From the NCBI GenBank assembly GCA_944990035.1, contig CALYLX010000127.1, forward strand, positions 434,001-498,000: a stretch of 64,000 nt of DNA, read 5' to 3'. Under the pieces are notes generated by a model. That model was not told where the DNA came from and did not search any database. It saw only the letters and a list, made by a program, of their open reading frames with translations. The DNA is from Clitopilus passeckerianus. Its lineage: Eukaryota; Basidiomycota; Agaricomycetes; Agaricales; Entolomataceae. How positions within the stretch are numbered: the first letter of the stretch is position 1; every line of letters starts with the position of its first letter. Of this stretch, positions 11,535 to 24,110 are shown piece by piece. Made by a program: the position numbers and the translations under genes.

Positions 11535-13595
11535 TCATGAATACACAACCAGCCAGACCAATAGTATCACGGGTATAAATACACTTCCTATCCTCCCTCT
11601 GCTCGGAACTCCATCGGATGAATGCGTCGGCTTGACAATTGGTACACCCTGTGCATTTGTTTTCACCGCACCGGTCCTAGTCCCGGATGGGGCAGGCTCT
11701 GAGTGTGCAGGTAAGTTTCCTCCGTTCTTCTCAGCCTCCTTGACGGCTGTCTGAAGCCATTCTCCTGCTCTCCCTGGAACTGTTGACAGGAAGCCGATTT
11801 TTGGAGGATCTTGTGAGGGGTGGGTGAGGTTGCCGTAGTGGAAGGTGGTTAGGACGCTGTTGGAAAAGGAAACTCATTAGCGTCTCATTCGACTGTTGAA
11901 AATACAATTAACGGCGGAAGGACGGGAACCCACCCTTTCAAGAACGGTGCCCCCAAACTCCAGCTATACAGATACGACCCCTCCTTAGGTGGATCTGTAA
12001 CCGCTAGGTTGGGTACGCATTCGTCCACACTATCCTGGAACGCTTGTGTAATGAAATCTCTCGGGTCCACAGGGAACAGCTGGCCACCAATTTGGAACGT
12101 CAGGTTATGTGCTTGAGAGCATGGGAAGAGGGTGCTTCCGCCGAAACCTGATATTCGGTCGGCGGAAGGTGAGGCAGCGAGGACAGAGTGGATGTAGTTG
12201 ATAACGTCGGATGGACCGCGGATTAGGGAGTTACCCTGAGATCAGAGGCGCCAACTCAGCAAAAAAGAAAAAGAGAACCGGAGATGAAGAACTCACTGTG
12301 TCAATTAGTGCCGAAGGTGTTATGGTAGGTGTTGTATTCGATTTTGGAAGCTTGACGCCATCGAAGTAGACATCGTCTATGGCGACTTCCCATGTAATCG
12401 GGTATTCCTAAATGCTGCCTCGTTAGCTTTCTTTCACTCAGCTCAAGCGGATATACGGGCCTCGTGGCTGTCTGGAGGCGAAGGTAGCCCTCCTTCATCA
12501 AGAGTATACGTCCTCACAGGTACCCATGTCATACCATCTTCCTTCACCCCCTGTGGCAGAGCGCCAACACTTAATAGGCCGACGTTTCCACCAATGGCAA
12601 CTGAGTCTCGTTGGAGAGTCACAGTGAACTGGGGTTCGAGAAGGTTGCCCGTTGCAACCAGCCGGGCGAGCAGAGGTGCTGTGCGCGTGTAGGATGCAAA
12701 TACTTCGGCCAAGAACGCCGAAGTCTGTGACGGAGTGGCGGCTGCATCACGGCGATTTGAGCTCGAGCCTGTTGTTTCATTGTCGAAGTATATTGAGGAT
12801 ATTTGGGGGAAGTCGAATCTCCGAAGGTCCGCGCCTGCTTCGGCGTATAACACCCCCTGATGAGTGTTCATATTTAAATATCTGTGTCCAGAGTACGCTG
12901 GGTCTACATCAGCATTTCGACCAACAGAAGGGACCTGACAGCCACCGACCTGTTATATGGAAATCCTAAGCCAAATATCCCTGCAGATCCCGTATCTTCC
13001 ACCGTGGTATTGGTATTGTCTATTGCAGCGAAAACTTGGTCCTCGAGCCCAAGGCCTGCCAGTTCAACGTTATCCTTCCCTATCAGCCCAGATGCATGGG
13101 TGCCTGTCCGGGAGTCGCCATACAGAAGGTTGACCTGGAGCCCCGTTGAGTTGAAGGTTGATTCCGGGTAGAGAGGGGCATTGTGCAGGCAGGTTGTGCA
13201 CGCATCGGATATAACCCAGAGGTCAGAGGAGCCGGTGTCTGGTCAAAGTGCAACATTTCTGTTAGCACGACATGGCTCGAAGACGGTTACAGACAGTATA
13301 CCTAGCACCAGAGGTGTCGATATCCCGCCAACAGAGACGAGCACGCTATATGTTCTGCAGACAGATTTAGTTCGATATTGACGCCAATGACAGCTCGTTG
13401 AACGTACACATCCTGGTAATCTCCCAACCCCAGCGTTGCGGTCGCTCCATCCCGCCTTCGTAGCCGTGATATTCCTTTCTTCTGATATATTGGTATATGT
13501 ATCCCATTAGATTCTCTCGCCAGTTCTTGGATTGCCGCAACAAATGCGATATAGGAAACCAAGCCCAGGCTCAGATCTCGCAAGCATGGTGCCAT
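11535..13595 (-). CDS. Pepsin-like aspartic protease (A1 family), possibly damaged
   Basis: Proposed exons: 13595-13362, 13238-12950, 12881-12461, 12407-12297, 12235-11934 and 11856-11535. The N-terminus has a signal peptide and a propeptide ending in RLRRRD. The first catalytic motif is DTGSSDLW, followed by the flap LYGDSRTGT. The second catalytic motif, ALIDTGNSL, is split by an intron after DT. The C-terminus ends in a hydrophobic stretch (VFIPVILLVWLVV), suggesting a GPI or membrane anchor and a cell-surface enzyme. Two junctions are irregular. Exon 1 runs into DTG two bases short of a clean frame. The exon ending DSHE only joins EYPITWEV in frame if a GC donor (GAG then GCCCGT) is used; the nearby GT shifts the frame. 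The remaining introns fit in phase. It is either a working gene with one GC-AG intron plus a sequence error, or an early pseudogene. Confidence 0.7.
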
Positions 13596-15301
13596 GTTCA
13601 AAGCCTCAGTTTCGCGGGGCTGTCGTCGTTTTAGTGAACCACAAACCACAGCGCGCTGGCAACGCCTTCCGGTGAGTCTGAGAAGTGGAAAGAAGGAAAG
13701 AAGGTAAGGCAATCCTAACGGACCATGGTGCCGCGACTGTGCCAAGCTGCAAAAAGTATATTGGCATCGCGACTTGCCGACGCTCGAATGCCAATGTCAA
13801 CCTTGATGGTATCACTGATCATTTCGGCCGGCATCAAAGAAATGTCCAGGTGTCCAGCGCTCCCAAGGCGCTTGATTCTTCTTCGACGGCGGGGTGGACG
13901 TGTGGATACCGCTTGGATGTAAGAGAGCTTTGGTGGGCCCAATGGCATCTGCAAAGGGGTCAAACCTAGTGAGAAAACTATTCATTTGAGCTAGGCACTG
14001 CCAAGTTTAGGGTTTCTGTAAGGGTTCGGACTGCGCAGCAGATGCCGATGTCATCCATGCAGACAAATCGGACAGTAAGACTCGGAAGCATAATAAGCAT
14101 CACCTCAGGCGAACGTGAGGATCATAGATACTGAGGATAACTACTGAGTAACGCAAGACCATCGTACCAAAAGTACCGTACTACTTTGGTATGCTCTAGT
14201 GTAGTCTATTACCTTCTTCTTCCGTTTCGATGAATTTAGCAAGCCAACGTGCGCGATCCCCATATATGTTTTCAGTCCCAAAGTTGAGTACTTCTCACAA
14301 GTTGTAGAACCCTCGGGGAGGCCACCAACCGCCAGCCACCTGGAGGTTACGGATGGTTCAATTGGTTTGAGCTCAAAAAGCTTGAAGCCTTTCGACACTC
14401 GGAAGGCTAAACCACTTTCCGGCTCAGAGACCCCAAGCTGGTAAGAGTGTATGCCTATCAAACTGGCAAAATCTTTGTGAAAACATGTACATGTCCAGGT
14501 GTTTGCGCCACCATCTGCTTTCGACAAGTTGAGCCATCGAGTCGGCACATCAGGCACGTCGTTCATATTCAGCCATCATTTCTTTGGTACAAGCAAGGGC
14601 GACAGCAGTGCCAGGATAGACTCGATAGGAAAATCAATGATAAAACATCCTGTTGGGCCATCCGCACACGCACTTGAGGATGGAAATAGAGTCAGCAGGT
14701 TGCATGATACGCCGTTAGAAACGGCGACCAACGGGAAAATGATGACTACCAGTTCTTTCGTTGATGAATTGGGGTGCTTTATGGATCTGATTTCATATGG
14801 GCGAAGGCAGTTTACAAGCAGAGAGGAACACTCGAAGGAGACCGACTGGTCATGCGACCCAGCTTGTAATGATAATCAACCTAGAAACCTCTGCTTGCAG
14901 CCAGAATGGTCAACCTCGAGTGACAGGAGTGATTGTCGCAATTTATGAGGCCAGAACCAGTATTTTGTCTCGGAGGGTTAGTTTTTCCCGCCAAGTAGCT
15001 GGTCCACAGTACTATTTTCGCTAGTCTCCGTCACAATCTGGGCGATAGAGTCTGTTGGCAAAGGGCGCCGCTCCGGTACAACGGCCAGGAGGATCGGTCG
15101 GGACCCGGAACTAGTCAGACGGATCACAGCCACATCTTTGCTTGCAGTTGTTTGCCAAAGGCTTCCCATTCGACGTTCCTCAACGACTGCTGGTGACGTT
15201 GGGCTGCGGCAACAGCTTGAACGATCTCCACCGTCTCGTGCCTCCAGTAAGTATTGAAACTACCCATAATTACTTCTGAACAATGGCTGATGCAGATTTA
15301 G
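13596..15301. other. Intergenic, no gene assigned
   Basis: About 1.7 kb. The longest open frames (minus strand 14141-14566, 141 codons; plus strand 14499-14948) have no family motif and no flanking splice signals I can support. A possible 5' UTR intron of the next gene ends near 15296 (GTAAGTATTG ... ATGCAG). Confidence 0.35.
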
Positions 15302-18034
15302 ATGAGGGAGGACGTCATTACGCAGTATGGCTCAGGCGCAGGATCAAGACTTCCAACGGCGGTGCTGGTATTGGCAGGGATATCGACATTGATTGCGGTT
15401 GTGGTGTCTGCTGGGTCAATACACCTGCAGCTGAAGAACTATCGGAAGCCGCTCCTGCAGAGGTATGCTGTTTGGGACAACCGAAGTTGAAAAATTACTG
15501 ATGCCGCTTTGCTGTAGGATGGTTGTCCGAATAATGATTATGGTGCCGATTTACGGGATTTCTTCCTTGATTGCTTTGTTCTCGCTGGAGGCTGCTTTCG
15601 TTATTGATGCTATTCGTGACATTTATGAGGTGAGTTTGGTTCTGGATTCTTTACTTTGGGCTGGAGCGGCTCCCCAACTGGGATCATAACCGCAAGGGAT
15701 GGAATGGAGATGTTCTGGAGTATGGTTCTGAGCCAGGTTCTGGTCCTTCTTCCGTGGAACAGACCCATATCACCCCAGGCAAAAGCCGGCTTTCTGCACA
15801 GGCTTCATGATTTTGAACCTGCTGAAACGACTTCTTACCCTTGGAAGTCGCACCAGAGTAGAACATCTCCTTTCACATGGTTATTTCTATTGCACCCATC
15901 TATTTCTGATATCTTTGTCCGAAGCTAACGAATGTATTCTAGGCATTTGTGATATATTGTTTCTTCGGCCTACTTTTATCCTACCTCGGAGGGGAGCGAT
16001 CGCTTCTGATGCTGCTGCATGGGCGACCCCCTAAAGACCCCGTTTTCCCCGTGAGCTTGTGGAAGCGAGAGATTGACGTCAGTGACCCGTATACCTTCCT
16101 CTTCTTGAAACGGGGGATTTTGCGTGAGTTGGCTTTCCTGTCCTGAGGATGATCACTGACGCGGGGATCATATCAGAATACGTACAAATCAAGCCCATCC
16201 TTGCAATCGTCACCCTAATCCTCAAATCTGTTGGAAAATACAATGAGGGCGATTTCACTGCCAATTCTGGCTACCTATACGTCAGCATTGTTTACAACAC
16301 CAGTATCTGTCTGGCGCTATACTGCCTAGCGATGTTCTGGCTTTGCGTCAGTGATGACCTCAAACTCTTCAGGTAAGCAAGCAGGCTTTCTCGATGCTTC
16401 TGATTCTGATTATCTGCTCTTGTAGACCGGTTCCCAAATTCCTCTGCGTGAAGGGCATCCTCTTCTTCTCCTTCTGGCAGTCCATAGGCATCTCCATCCT
16501 TGTAGCTGCCGGCGTTATCAAGAGCCTTGGTCCATACACAGACTCGGAACACATCTCACTCGGGCTCACAGATACCCTAATCTGCCTCGAAATGCCCCTA
16601 TTCGCCTTCGCTCACATGTATGCCTTTTCGCACAAAGATTACATTGATCCCAACTGCCACTTCGTGGCGCGGATGCCGATGTACTACGCCTTCCGCGATG
16701 CATTCGGTATTTTGGATGTCGTAGAGGACTCGAAGGCAACACTCCGTGGAGAAGGGATGGATTACCGCGAGTTTGAACCTGCAGAGGGCATCATGCATCA
16801 GGGCGAAGCTCGCGAACGAAGAATAAAGGCTGGTCTGCGGTATAGCAAAGGTGGTCGTCGCAAGTATTGGCTGCCTCTACCCACTGAAGATACCAGGCCT
16901 CCCGGCCATTTGGAACGTGGGTTCAACCGCGTTATTGCCACCGTCGCTGGTCGCAGCCAAGACGAAGGTGTGGTTGCGCCCATGTTCACCCCCGATGCCG
17001 AGGATGTTGTGCACTTGGCTCCTGATCTTCGTGACGATGACGAAGGCGCTGATCTGTGGGAGTCTAGTAATCCGGAGGAGGGTTACGAGCTGCCGTTTGG
17101 CGAACTAGACCGGGATGACGACCAGCTGTTTGAGCATAGCAAGCGGTACTTGTTCGGCGACTACAACTATCCCTGCGTCGATGTCAGCTCCGAGGCCGCA
17201 CGAGGAAGCATGTGGGATGAGGAAGAGCGGGTTCTAACTAATGAACGCTCGGCTTGGTATTCGGCGCTACCGGGGGCTAAAGGGAGGGCTGCGTTGGAGT
17301 CGAGGAAGGAACCAGTCTGGCAAGGCTATGGAGCAGTCGGCACGACGAGACCCAATTTGCGAAGCGAAGGCTCAAAGGCCTCCTACCGATCCAGAGATGA
17401 CAAGATAGTCGATCACGACAAAAACCGTGTTTCATCGCCGAAGCAGCAGGTTGACGTGAAAACGAAGTGGACGAATGGCGCAGCGCAAGCCTCCGGCTCC
17501 TCGTCATCCCTGCAATCGTCAGCTTCCAGTCGACCAAGCCCCGTGATTCGATCCCCTTCCGGACCGTCTCCCTCAGGAAGCCAGCAGTCTTCACCTTCAT
17601 CAAGACAGCATGCGAAGGTGAAGAAAGGCTGGAAATCGCCCTCACCTGCCTTGCCACCAGATGCCGTGGATCTTGTGGTGGAGGATCCCGAAGCGGAGAT
17701 GGAGAAGCAAGCACGGGAGCGACGGAAGGGAGAGCCGGCTGCACGGGGGTCGGGTCTGCGCAGAGTATACAGGCAGGGGTTCGTCACACATTCCGAAGAC
17801 GGAGAGGTGGCATCTGGAAAGATAGAAGTGCGGGAGTCGGATGGCGATGAGCGGGTGGATGTCGGGAAACAGGTGCTGGGGGCCGTGGGCGCAGAGAGCG
17901 AGGACGTGAAGAAGAATGCGATCGAGGGTGAAAGCCAGGTTGAGACGGAAGTTGTGGTGAGAGCCGAAAGTCCACCTGCACATGCTCGACCTGCCTATCA
18001 TGGTTATGATGAAAATGATAATCCCTGGGCATAA
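15302..18034 (+). CDS. TMEM184/Ost-alpha family membrane protein
   Basis: Five exons (15302-15462, 15518-15629, 15943-16123, 16177-16372, 16426-18034) give 752 residues. The first 310 or so residues are hydrophobic with about seven predicted membrane spans and carry family hallmarks: YRKPLLQRMVVRI, DAIRDIYEAFVIYCFFGLL, FLKRGILQYVQIKP, FRPVPKFLCVKGI and MPLFAFAHMYAF. Members are organic solute transporter alpha-like or TMEM184 proteins of vacuolar and other endomembranes; the exact substrate in fungi is uncertain. The C-terminal 430 residues are hydrophilic and probably disordered, rich in Asp/Glu, Ser and Pro, with a serine-rich patch around the middle. Intron 2 is 313 nt, unusually long here, but the flanking exons join a continuous family motif. 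The start ATG was chosen because it opens directly into the first membrane segment; a 5' UTR intron just upstream is likely. Confidence 0.85.
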
Positions 18035-18209
18035 CCTCTTGTGTATACTACCTTTTATTTATCCATGATGCACATTGTTCATACTTCATACGCATTTTTA
18101 TTTTGCTCCGTATGTCTTGTATTTTTGGGGTCGCATCATATCACTGATATTCTATAGTAGAATCTTCCGCATACACGTCCTTACTTCTCGTTCTACCTAC
18201 CAGTTACAT

Positions 18210-19019
18210 TCAGAGCCTGGCAAGAACGGCCTCAGCCCCTGTGACGGTAACTCCAGGAGCCGGCTCGACCTGTAATGGCCATGATCAGATGATGCTTCGA
18301 ACGAGATGAACGTGAAAGAGTCACCTCGAGGTAAGTAACCTTGAGATCATCGAGGACGATAGCATATCTGGAAGTACGAATTCCCATTCCCCGTTCGGTA
18401 AGGTCCATGGTCAGCCCAAGTTGGCTGGACCATTGAGCGTTTGTGTCCGAGAGAGCCAGAATCTGTAAGACAAAGACACCGTTAGTCATGAGCCGCTTGA
18501 ACGTGTTGTCCATAGAAAGCTTTCCTTGTCTTTTAGGCCTTTAAATCTACCCCACCCACTCATAACGAAGGGGTCATTGGCGGCTACAACTGCGATAACA
18601 TCGATACCTTTCTTCTTGAATTCATCATATTTCTCGAGGAACCCAGGAAGGTGTTTGGCGTGGCAGGTAGGCTGTTAGCGAACAATCAGAATAAGAGAAG
18701 TTCTTGTGTCGGGATGCAGTAGCCTTACCGTGAAGGCTCCCGGAACAGCGAAGAGAACAACCTTCTTACCCTTCCATTCATCTGTGGAAAGCTTGATCGC
18801 TGATGGAAGGCAAGTTCATCATTGATATAGGTTCCGTCCTTATCAGTTTTCTGATACTTACGAACTCCACAAACCAGCTGTATCGATTCCTCTTCGTTCG
18901 CGTTCTTTTTCCAGACCAGAAAACTCGAGATCACTCACAGCATCTTCCAGTTCCTGTGTGTAAGGCACATAGGTGAAGGTTCCTTGGGGAATGCTATCTC
19001 CAACTTTGACAGTAACCAT
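18210..19019 (-). CDS. Peroxiredoxin, Prx5/PMP20 type
   Basis: Six exons (19019-18939, 18877-18862, 18799-18729, 18671-18525, 18462-18325, 18269-18210) give 170 residues, the usual length. The enzyme reduces hydrogen peroxide and alkyl hydroperoxides using thioredoxin or glutathione. The peroxidatic cysteine is Cys59 in PGAFTPTCHAKHLPGF, with the catalytic Thr and Pro in place; a later segment reads SDTNAQWSSQLGL, typical of the family. Exon 2 is only 16 nt. Intron 4 (18524-18463) begins with GA instead of GT (AAG then GAAAGC), although all frames join perfectly across it. If the site is not spliced, translation stops within 20 codons and the C-terminal third is lost. The C-terminus ends ARL; a PTS1-like peroxisomal signal (ending similar to SKL/ARL) is possible. 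Confidence 0.88.
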
Positions 19020-20865
19020 TGATTATTGTTTCACCAAGAGAAAAGATAAGAGCCAAGTAGATCTTGTCAAAGACCAAGGAGGTTGAATCCACGTCCGTCA
19101 GTAATCTGGCGAACTTTTACGCGTAGATAACGCCTTTGACATTTCACGTGATCAACGAGGGCCGGGTGACGGCAAGGAAGAAGGTCGGATCGGCGTCCAA
19201 TGTCGAGTTCACAATAACCACGTTCAGATGAGAAGGAAATGAATATGGCGCTCACAGAGTGCTCGAAACACGGAGGCTAAGGTAAAATTGACATCTGTCA
19301 GTGTCCTGAAGCCGTTGGTGATGTCGCCTTCCTTCAAGTTGACTTCACATGATCAAGGATACACAGGGAAACTCTGAACATCTTCGCTACAAACACACGG
19401 GCCAAATGTCTCGAAGGAAGCTGAAGAAGCTACCCTGGCAACGACGACAAGGATCTAGCTCAAGAGAACATTGAATTATGTCATCTCTGTTACTCCCGAG
19501 GCCGCGTTTTCTCGAAATGGAATCGAAACCTCCGGTCTATACTAAGTTCAGCTAGGCCGAGTAGCCCAACACCTAGTAGCTTCGTCCACTAGTTCAGAAG
19601 GCGCATGGCAACATCTCTCTGCTAGATTGGTGGCTACTTTGATCTCTTGTCAAGCATCTATTCCAGATCGTGGGGGGCTGGAAAGATAATCACCTGTTGC
19701 CTTTTCCGAACCCCAAGGATCTCCTCACCATGCTTCCATTCACTCAAAAGCAGCGGGAGAAGGTAAAACAAGCCCCATTCGCGACTCCTGTTTATAGAGG
19801 CTCCGATCACAACCACGACAGGTTTGAAGGCGAACGGTCTCCATCATTTTGTTGGTTTGCAAGGTCCTTCATCACGGGCCGACATCATGGCCACGATGAT
19901 GTTGATCCTGGAGTTTTCAATATAAGACGATGATGTCTTTAATTTCAAGACCAAGCGTACCACTTCCCGTATAATACTCGTTCACCATGTAAGTAGTGCC
20001 TTACAATCCTCGCTAACCCCTGAGCTGAGCCACAATCACTGCCAGGTCTCGTATGAGGTTATCGATATCGACGTGCGTTCCTGACCTTGGCAGCTTTATT
20101 GTTGACATATCCAATATCATTTCTTTATTTAGGTCACCCCGGCTACATTCTGTGTCTGTTTTCGTTAGCTCTAATGCGGAGCAGTATCGAAAGGTCGACA
20201 TTAGTGGCGCGCCTAACGGTACATTCATCAGAGAGCGACTCTACGCAAAGGTTTTTATTCTTGTTCTACGTGATTTTATGCTGTGATCTAAGTCCAATAT
20301 ATATAGCTGAGCATATCAGAGGAAAACAAGCACTCATTCTCGATATACGAGTCTGAAATTGGCTCCTTTGCAATGGGTGACCCCCTCAGTGACTACAGGC
20401 TCTTTGAAATCTGTCAAGACTATGGTGACCCCTCAGGGAACCTCAAATTCTTCATCTCACCTTACCCTGACCGGCCGGCTCCTCGATCGTGGGCCGCATT
20501 CTCTCCAGTGCGGTCTTTCCTTCCGCGTTTACTAAGACGTTCGCTCATCCTCTAATAGTCGTTCTACTTGCCTCCCCGCCAAGCATTCTAACATTCTTCC
20601 AGCATTGTATAATAGCAGAGATCCCCGGGGAAGGGGGAGGTCATGCCACTGTATCATATCACATACGCACGGACAAAGGTATTCACAGCCCTGTACGATT
20701 AAAGGAGTAGTATGACATTTTATTCTCATGCATGGGAGCTGAAGGATGCCAGGCAAACGTTTCGACTTTGTCCCTTCAAGCCTCTCCTCCGGAAGTCCGG
20801 GATATTTCCGCACCCTACTATGAACTCTAATCGCCTAATCACCAGGACATGACTTATCGGGCATC
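19020..20865. other. Intergenic, no gene recognised
   Basis: About 1.8 kb with only short open frames lacking motifs. It precedes the left copy of a duplicated segment. Confidence 0.35.
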
Positions 20866-22663
20866 GGGGACAGTCATGAGTCTGTCTCACTTACCTCCTT
20901 GGTCGTCGGCCCTCTCGAAATCTTCTTGAACGTGTGGTGCTGACGTTCAGGCATCGACTCTGGTGATCAGCGGAATTCGGAAAGTGGCACCGATTAGTCA
21001 AGCTCAGTCTCTTGACCTCGAGACCAGCTGAAACGCCATCATTGGGATTGACAGGACTATAAAGCCGCTGAGAGAAATGCTCGAAATGCGGCAAAGTATC
21101 CGACTGTTCTCTTCTGGTAATCTCAGAAGTGAAATTAGCTGTCCACCCTGCCACCTAAGGTGAAACTGCTGGCCTGTTCCCCATTATATTCCCCTGAGTG
21201 CTGTCTGGAGAGTCAATGCTCGTTGTTGTAGGCACCCTGCTAGGACCTCAACCCTACTGTAGGAAACGTCTGTTTGTTCTGATATGGGCCTCCCTGAGAT
21301 CCTCCTGGTACGAAACGAAGGCTCAGGTCCACAATAAGCTACCTAGACTGACTCGGGTGTTTCACGGCCGCAGCCGCTAGAAAGTACTCGCACTCTGGGC
21401 ACCAGAATCTGATCCTGGAGCGAGCACCTCCAGTTGGCTCCATTATATCTGGGGCTGTATCCCGTTTTACGCGCAAAAGCTGCCTCGTGTCTTCAACATT
21501 GGGCCGACTAGATCGAAGGATTGTAGTAATTCCATTCCAACGAATTGCTCAAGCCGCGATGAACTGATTTCTACCAAACCCAAGGGCGAAATGAATTTTG
21601 CTTCCGGGCGCTACCAAGCATAATATACGCTTAGCTACCCGAACTGGAAATGCAGTCCCTGTGGATGCTCCAGTTGGTTGGAGTCGGAATATATCAGAAT
21701 GCGGCCAGCGTTTCACATTCTTTCTTTTTGACATGTAAACGGGGAAAAGTAAAGGACACTGCGGTACCGTCTATTGGGGGTTGACCGAACGATTCTTGCC
21801 TGGGGAGGACCGGAATCGCACATTCTAAGTACCTAAGAACAGGTGATCTAGGAGGCCATGGTTTCGGGCATACGAAGAGATCGGCTTCAGCGAAGGTGCA
21901 AAAAAGTAGATAGATATCAAGAAAAGAAAGAAAAAAACAGAAAGAAGGAGCCTCGTATTGTATGGATGGTTTTACTCGACGATTTATCGATCCTATAGAG
22001 CTAGAAGATACGTTTATCCTTGCCTCTCTTTTCCTAATATTGACAATACTCAGGAATTATCGTAGAGCGGTCGGTACGTCGGTGTATTGGATATTGAATC
22101 TATTGAACAAGTTCTAAAAATTATATCGAATTTGTTCACGGAAAACGTACCAATCAGGATCATACTTAAGATAGCTTTCCTTAAGAACCTCGTTTTCTCC
22201 GTAGGTCGCAAAGGAGTCCTGGTTTGCGTCGGATTCTCCAAGGTATATGGGATGCCCAGCCGACTACGGGATGCTGCTGAACCCAACTGCCACACTCAGC
22301 ATATGTATACATGACCTGGAAACATACTTTCCATCAACAACCTTCTACCATTTTCGTGATCAGCTGGCATTTTGGTTTCAGGCGCCTTGAACTGGCTTTT
22401 GAAAAGCAGAATGCCATAGGAACTGTCAGAGGGGTCCATCGGATTTCCTCTCATCCTTCGGCCGGCTTCAATTTAAAGAGAAGAACATTCAAACGCCTGT
22501 CTGTAACCATGTTGAACAGGAATACCGAGCTTGGCCACGTCATAGATATAGCTCGCGGGCTCCGGGGACTGAAGTACCAATGGGATCGCAAGTAATTGGG
22601 AAGAGAGAAGCGTAAGTAGTGGGGTCCCATGGTAGAGAATGGAGGCACCGTGAACGTTCATCG
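20866..22663. repeat. Left copy of a duplicated segment (partner 26935-28590)
   Basis: Patchy but clear nucleotide similarity runs in the same orientation. It starts at GGGCATCGGGGAC (here) against the same word near 26930, passes through a CATCATTGGGATTGACAG block and an AACATTGGGCCGA block, and ends in the 3' part of an FAD oxidase. The offset stays near 5.8-6.1 kb, indicating one tandem duplication later scarred by indels. The first 350 bp contain a shared frame (IIGID.T..AERDARN in the right copy) of unknown family that is interrupted here. Confidence 0.65.
22086..22663 (-). pseudogene. Truncated FAD-linked oxidase relic
   Basis: The minus strand carries the 3' part of the oxidase found intact at 27967-29703. 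Words such as VHGASILYHGT and a following LLAIP are shared, then LGIPVQHGY, after which the frame breaks into a short tail and a stop. The 5' half with the FAD-binding domain is missing. It is a non-functional by-product of the segment duplication. Confidence 0.7.
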
Positions 22664-23494
22664 GACCTCCTATGGGGTCAAGAGGTGGTGCGTTTCGACG
22701 AAAGGGGAAAAAGGGTGATGGAAGAGGACGGAGTTAGACTTCGTATAGCTGCGGTACAAGTTATATACTGTTGAAGAATGGATTTACTGTGCTAAGACAG
22801 ACTTGGAGCAGAGAGGGGGTACACGCAACGTTACTTGTCAGATCACTTCCTGCTCCACCTCATGCTGTTGCTCGTGTAACGTCCCCAGCGTTTCCAAATT
22901 AACAATGGAACCTTTGCAGTAAAGTCCTAGATTGATGGATGACTTGGAATCTTAGCTCGGTCGAATCGAATGAAAAAAATAGGCGGCGAGAGCAACTTGC
23001 GTCATTCTTCTCTCCACGAAAGTTAAGGTACCTGCAATTGAAGTCGACCCACTAGTGGCTCAATTCAATGTCCTATTGTACAAACTAGGTGGTTATACAA
23101 ACAGAGGCCCTTGTAGTAGTACATTTCAATTCGATGCGCGAGATTCGAGAATTCACTGGAAACCGATTGTGAGACGAACGAAAATCGTGGTACGCCAACA
23201 CCCATCGAGACATCGGGAGGATGACCGTTCACACTTGAGCCAATTCCCTCCTCTGCCACGGGCACCTCATTCGAGATGCCAGCGGTCAGGGTGACAGGAT
23301 GCCAACCGTGAGGTAGTATTCGGATGCTTGCGACTTTCGGACCCTGAGTACTAGTAAGATACCCACCCTCAGGCCACTGAGGAAACACTCACTGAACGGT
23401 TCCACCAAATCGTTCCAGGTCAGACTCTCCAGCTTTTCACCGATGAGCTCGGAAAGGATATCCACAGCATTGTCTGTGGTATAGTTAGTGCCAT
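22664..23494. other. Between oxidase relic and subtilase relic
   Basis: No gene recognised. The 3' flank of the subtilase relic lies at the right end. Confidence 0.35.
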
Positions 23495-23527
23495 TCAGAG
23501 ATACAATGATGCTAGCGAGGTGGAAGT

Positions 23528-24100
23528 GTTCAAGCCGTTGCAGAAAAATACTCACCGAACGACGTAAGCACTGATGTTCAGATGTATGGTCAGCGCTGAT
23601 CAGACACATAATGGTTCAAGCCATTGCAGAAAATACGCACCGGGTACCAGGGAAGTTGTAATATAATTGATGGTTAACATCGACGACGCCTTCTCCTTGA
23701 ACACTAGGACGCTGATCAGACATGCAATCATTCAAGCCATCGTAGAAAATGCTCACGCTGTTGTTGCTGCGGGTTGTTCTCATTCTCTAGTGCCTCAATT
23801 TCCGGGGATAGGCCTGTGGTAGTTGTTTAGCCAGTGCTGATCAGAGACGCGACGATGCCAGTGACGTTGGGTAGTCAGACAATACTCACAGTGAATTATT
23901 TGAGAGCTGACGGAGCTCAGGTCTGGAATGGTAGCCGACGCCGATTAGACAATGGACATTGGGTTTTCAAGCCGTTGCAGAAATTACCCACCACGTTTTA
24001 TTGCTTCTGGCCAAGCCATCGCCAGAATCTTCCTCTTCATATCCGCTGGAGTATAGTCCCTATAAGCAGGGTGGCTGACCAGACATGCAATAATTCCAGC
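23528..24100 (-). repeat. Four related introns in the subtilase 3' end
   Basis: A plus-strand word close to TTCAAGCCGTTGCAGAAA followed by a donor (reverse of GTGAGT-like) occurs at about 23529, 23614, 23731 and 23966. A second word, GCTGATCAGACATGCAAT or close, recurs near 23592, 23710, 23839 and 24073. They are the two ends of successive introns, so the introns are copies of one another. Confidence 0.6.
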
Positions 24101-24110
24101 GACGTGGGGA

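Noticed and set aside
14141..14566. 141-codon minus-strand frame as a gene
   Set aside because: No motif, no promoter or splice signal, and no related frame elsewhere in the window.
17277..18032. Minus-strand frames opposite the TMEM184 tail
   Set aside because: They lie antisense to a biased Ser/Pro/Asp-rich coding exon and are compositional shadows.
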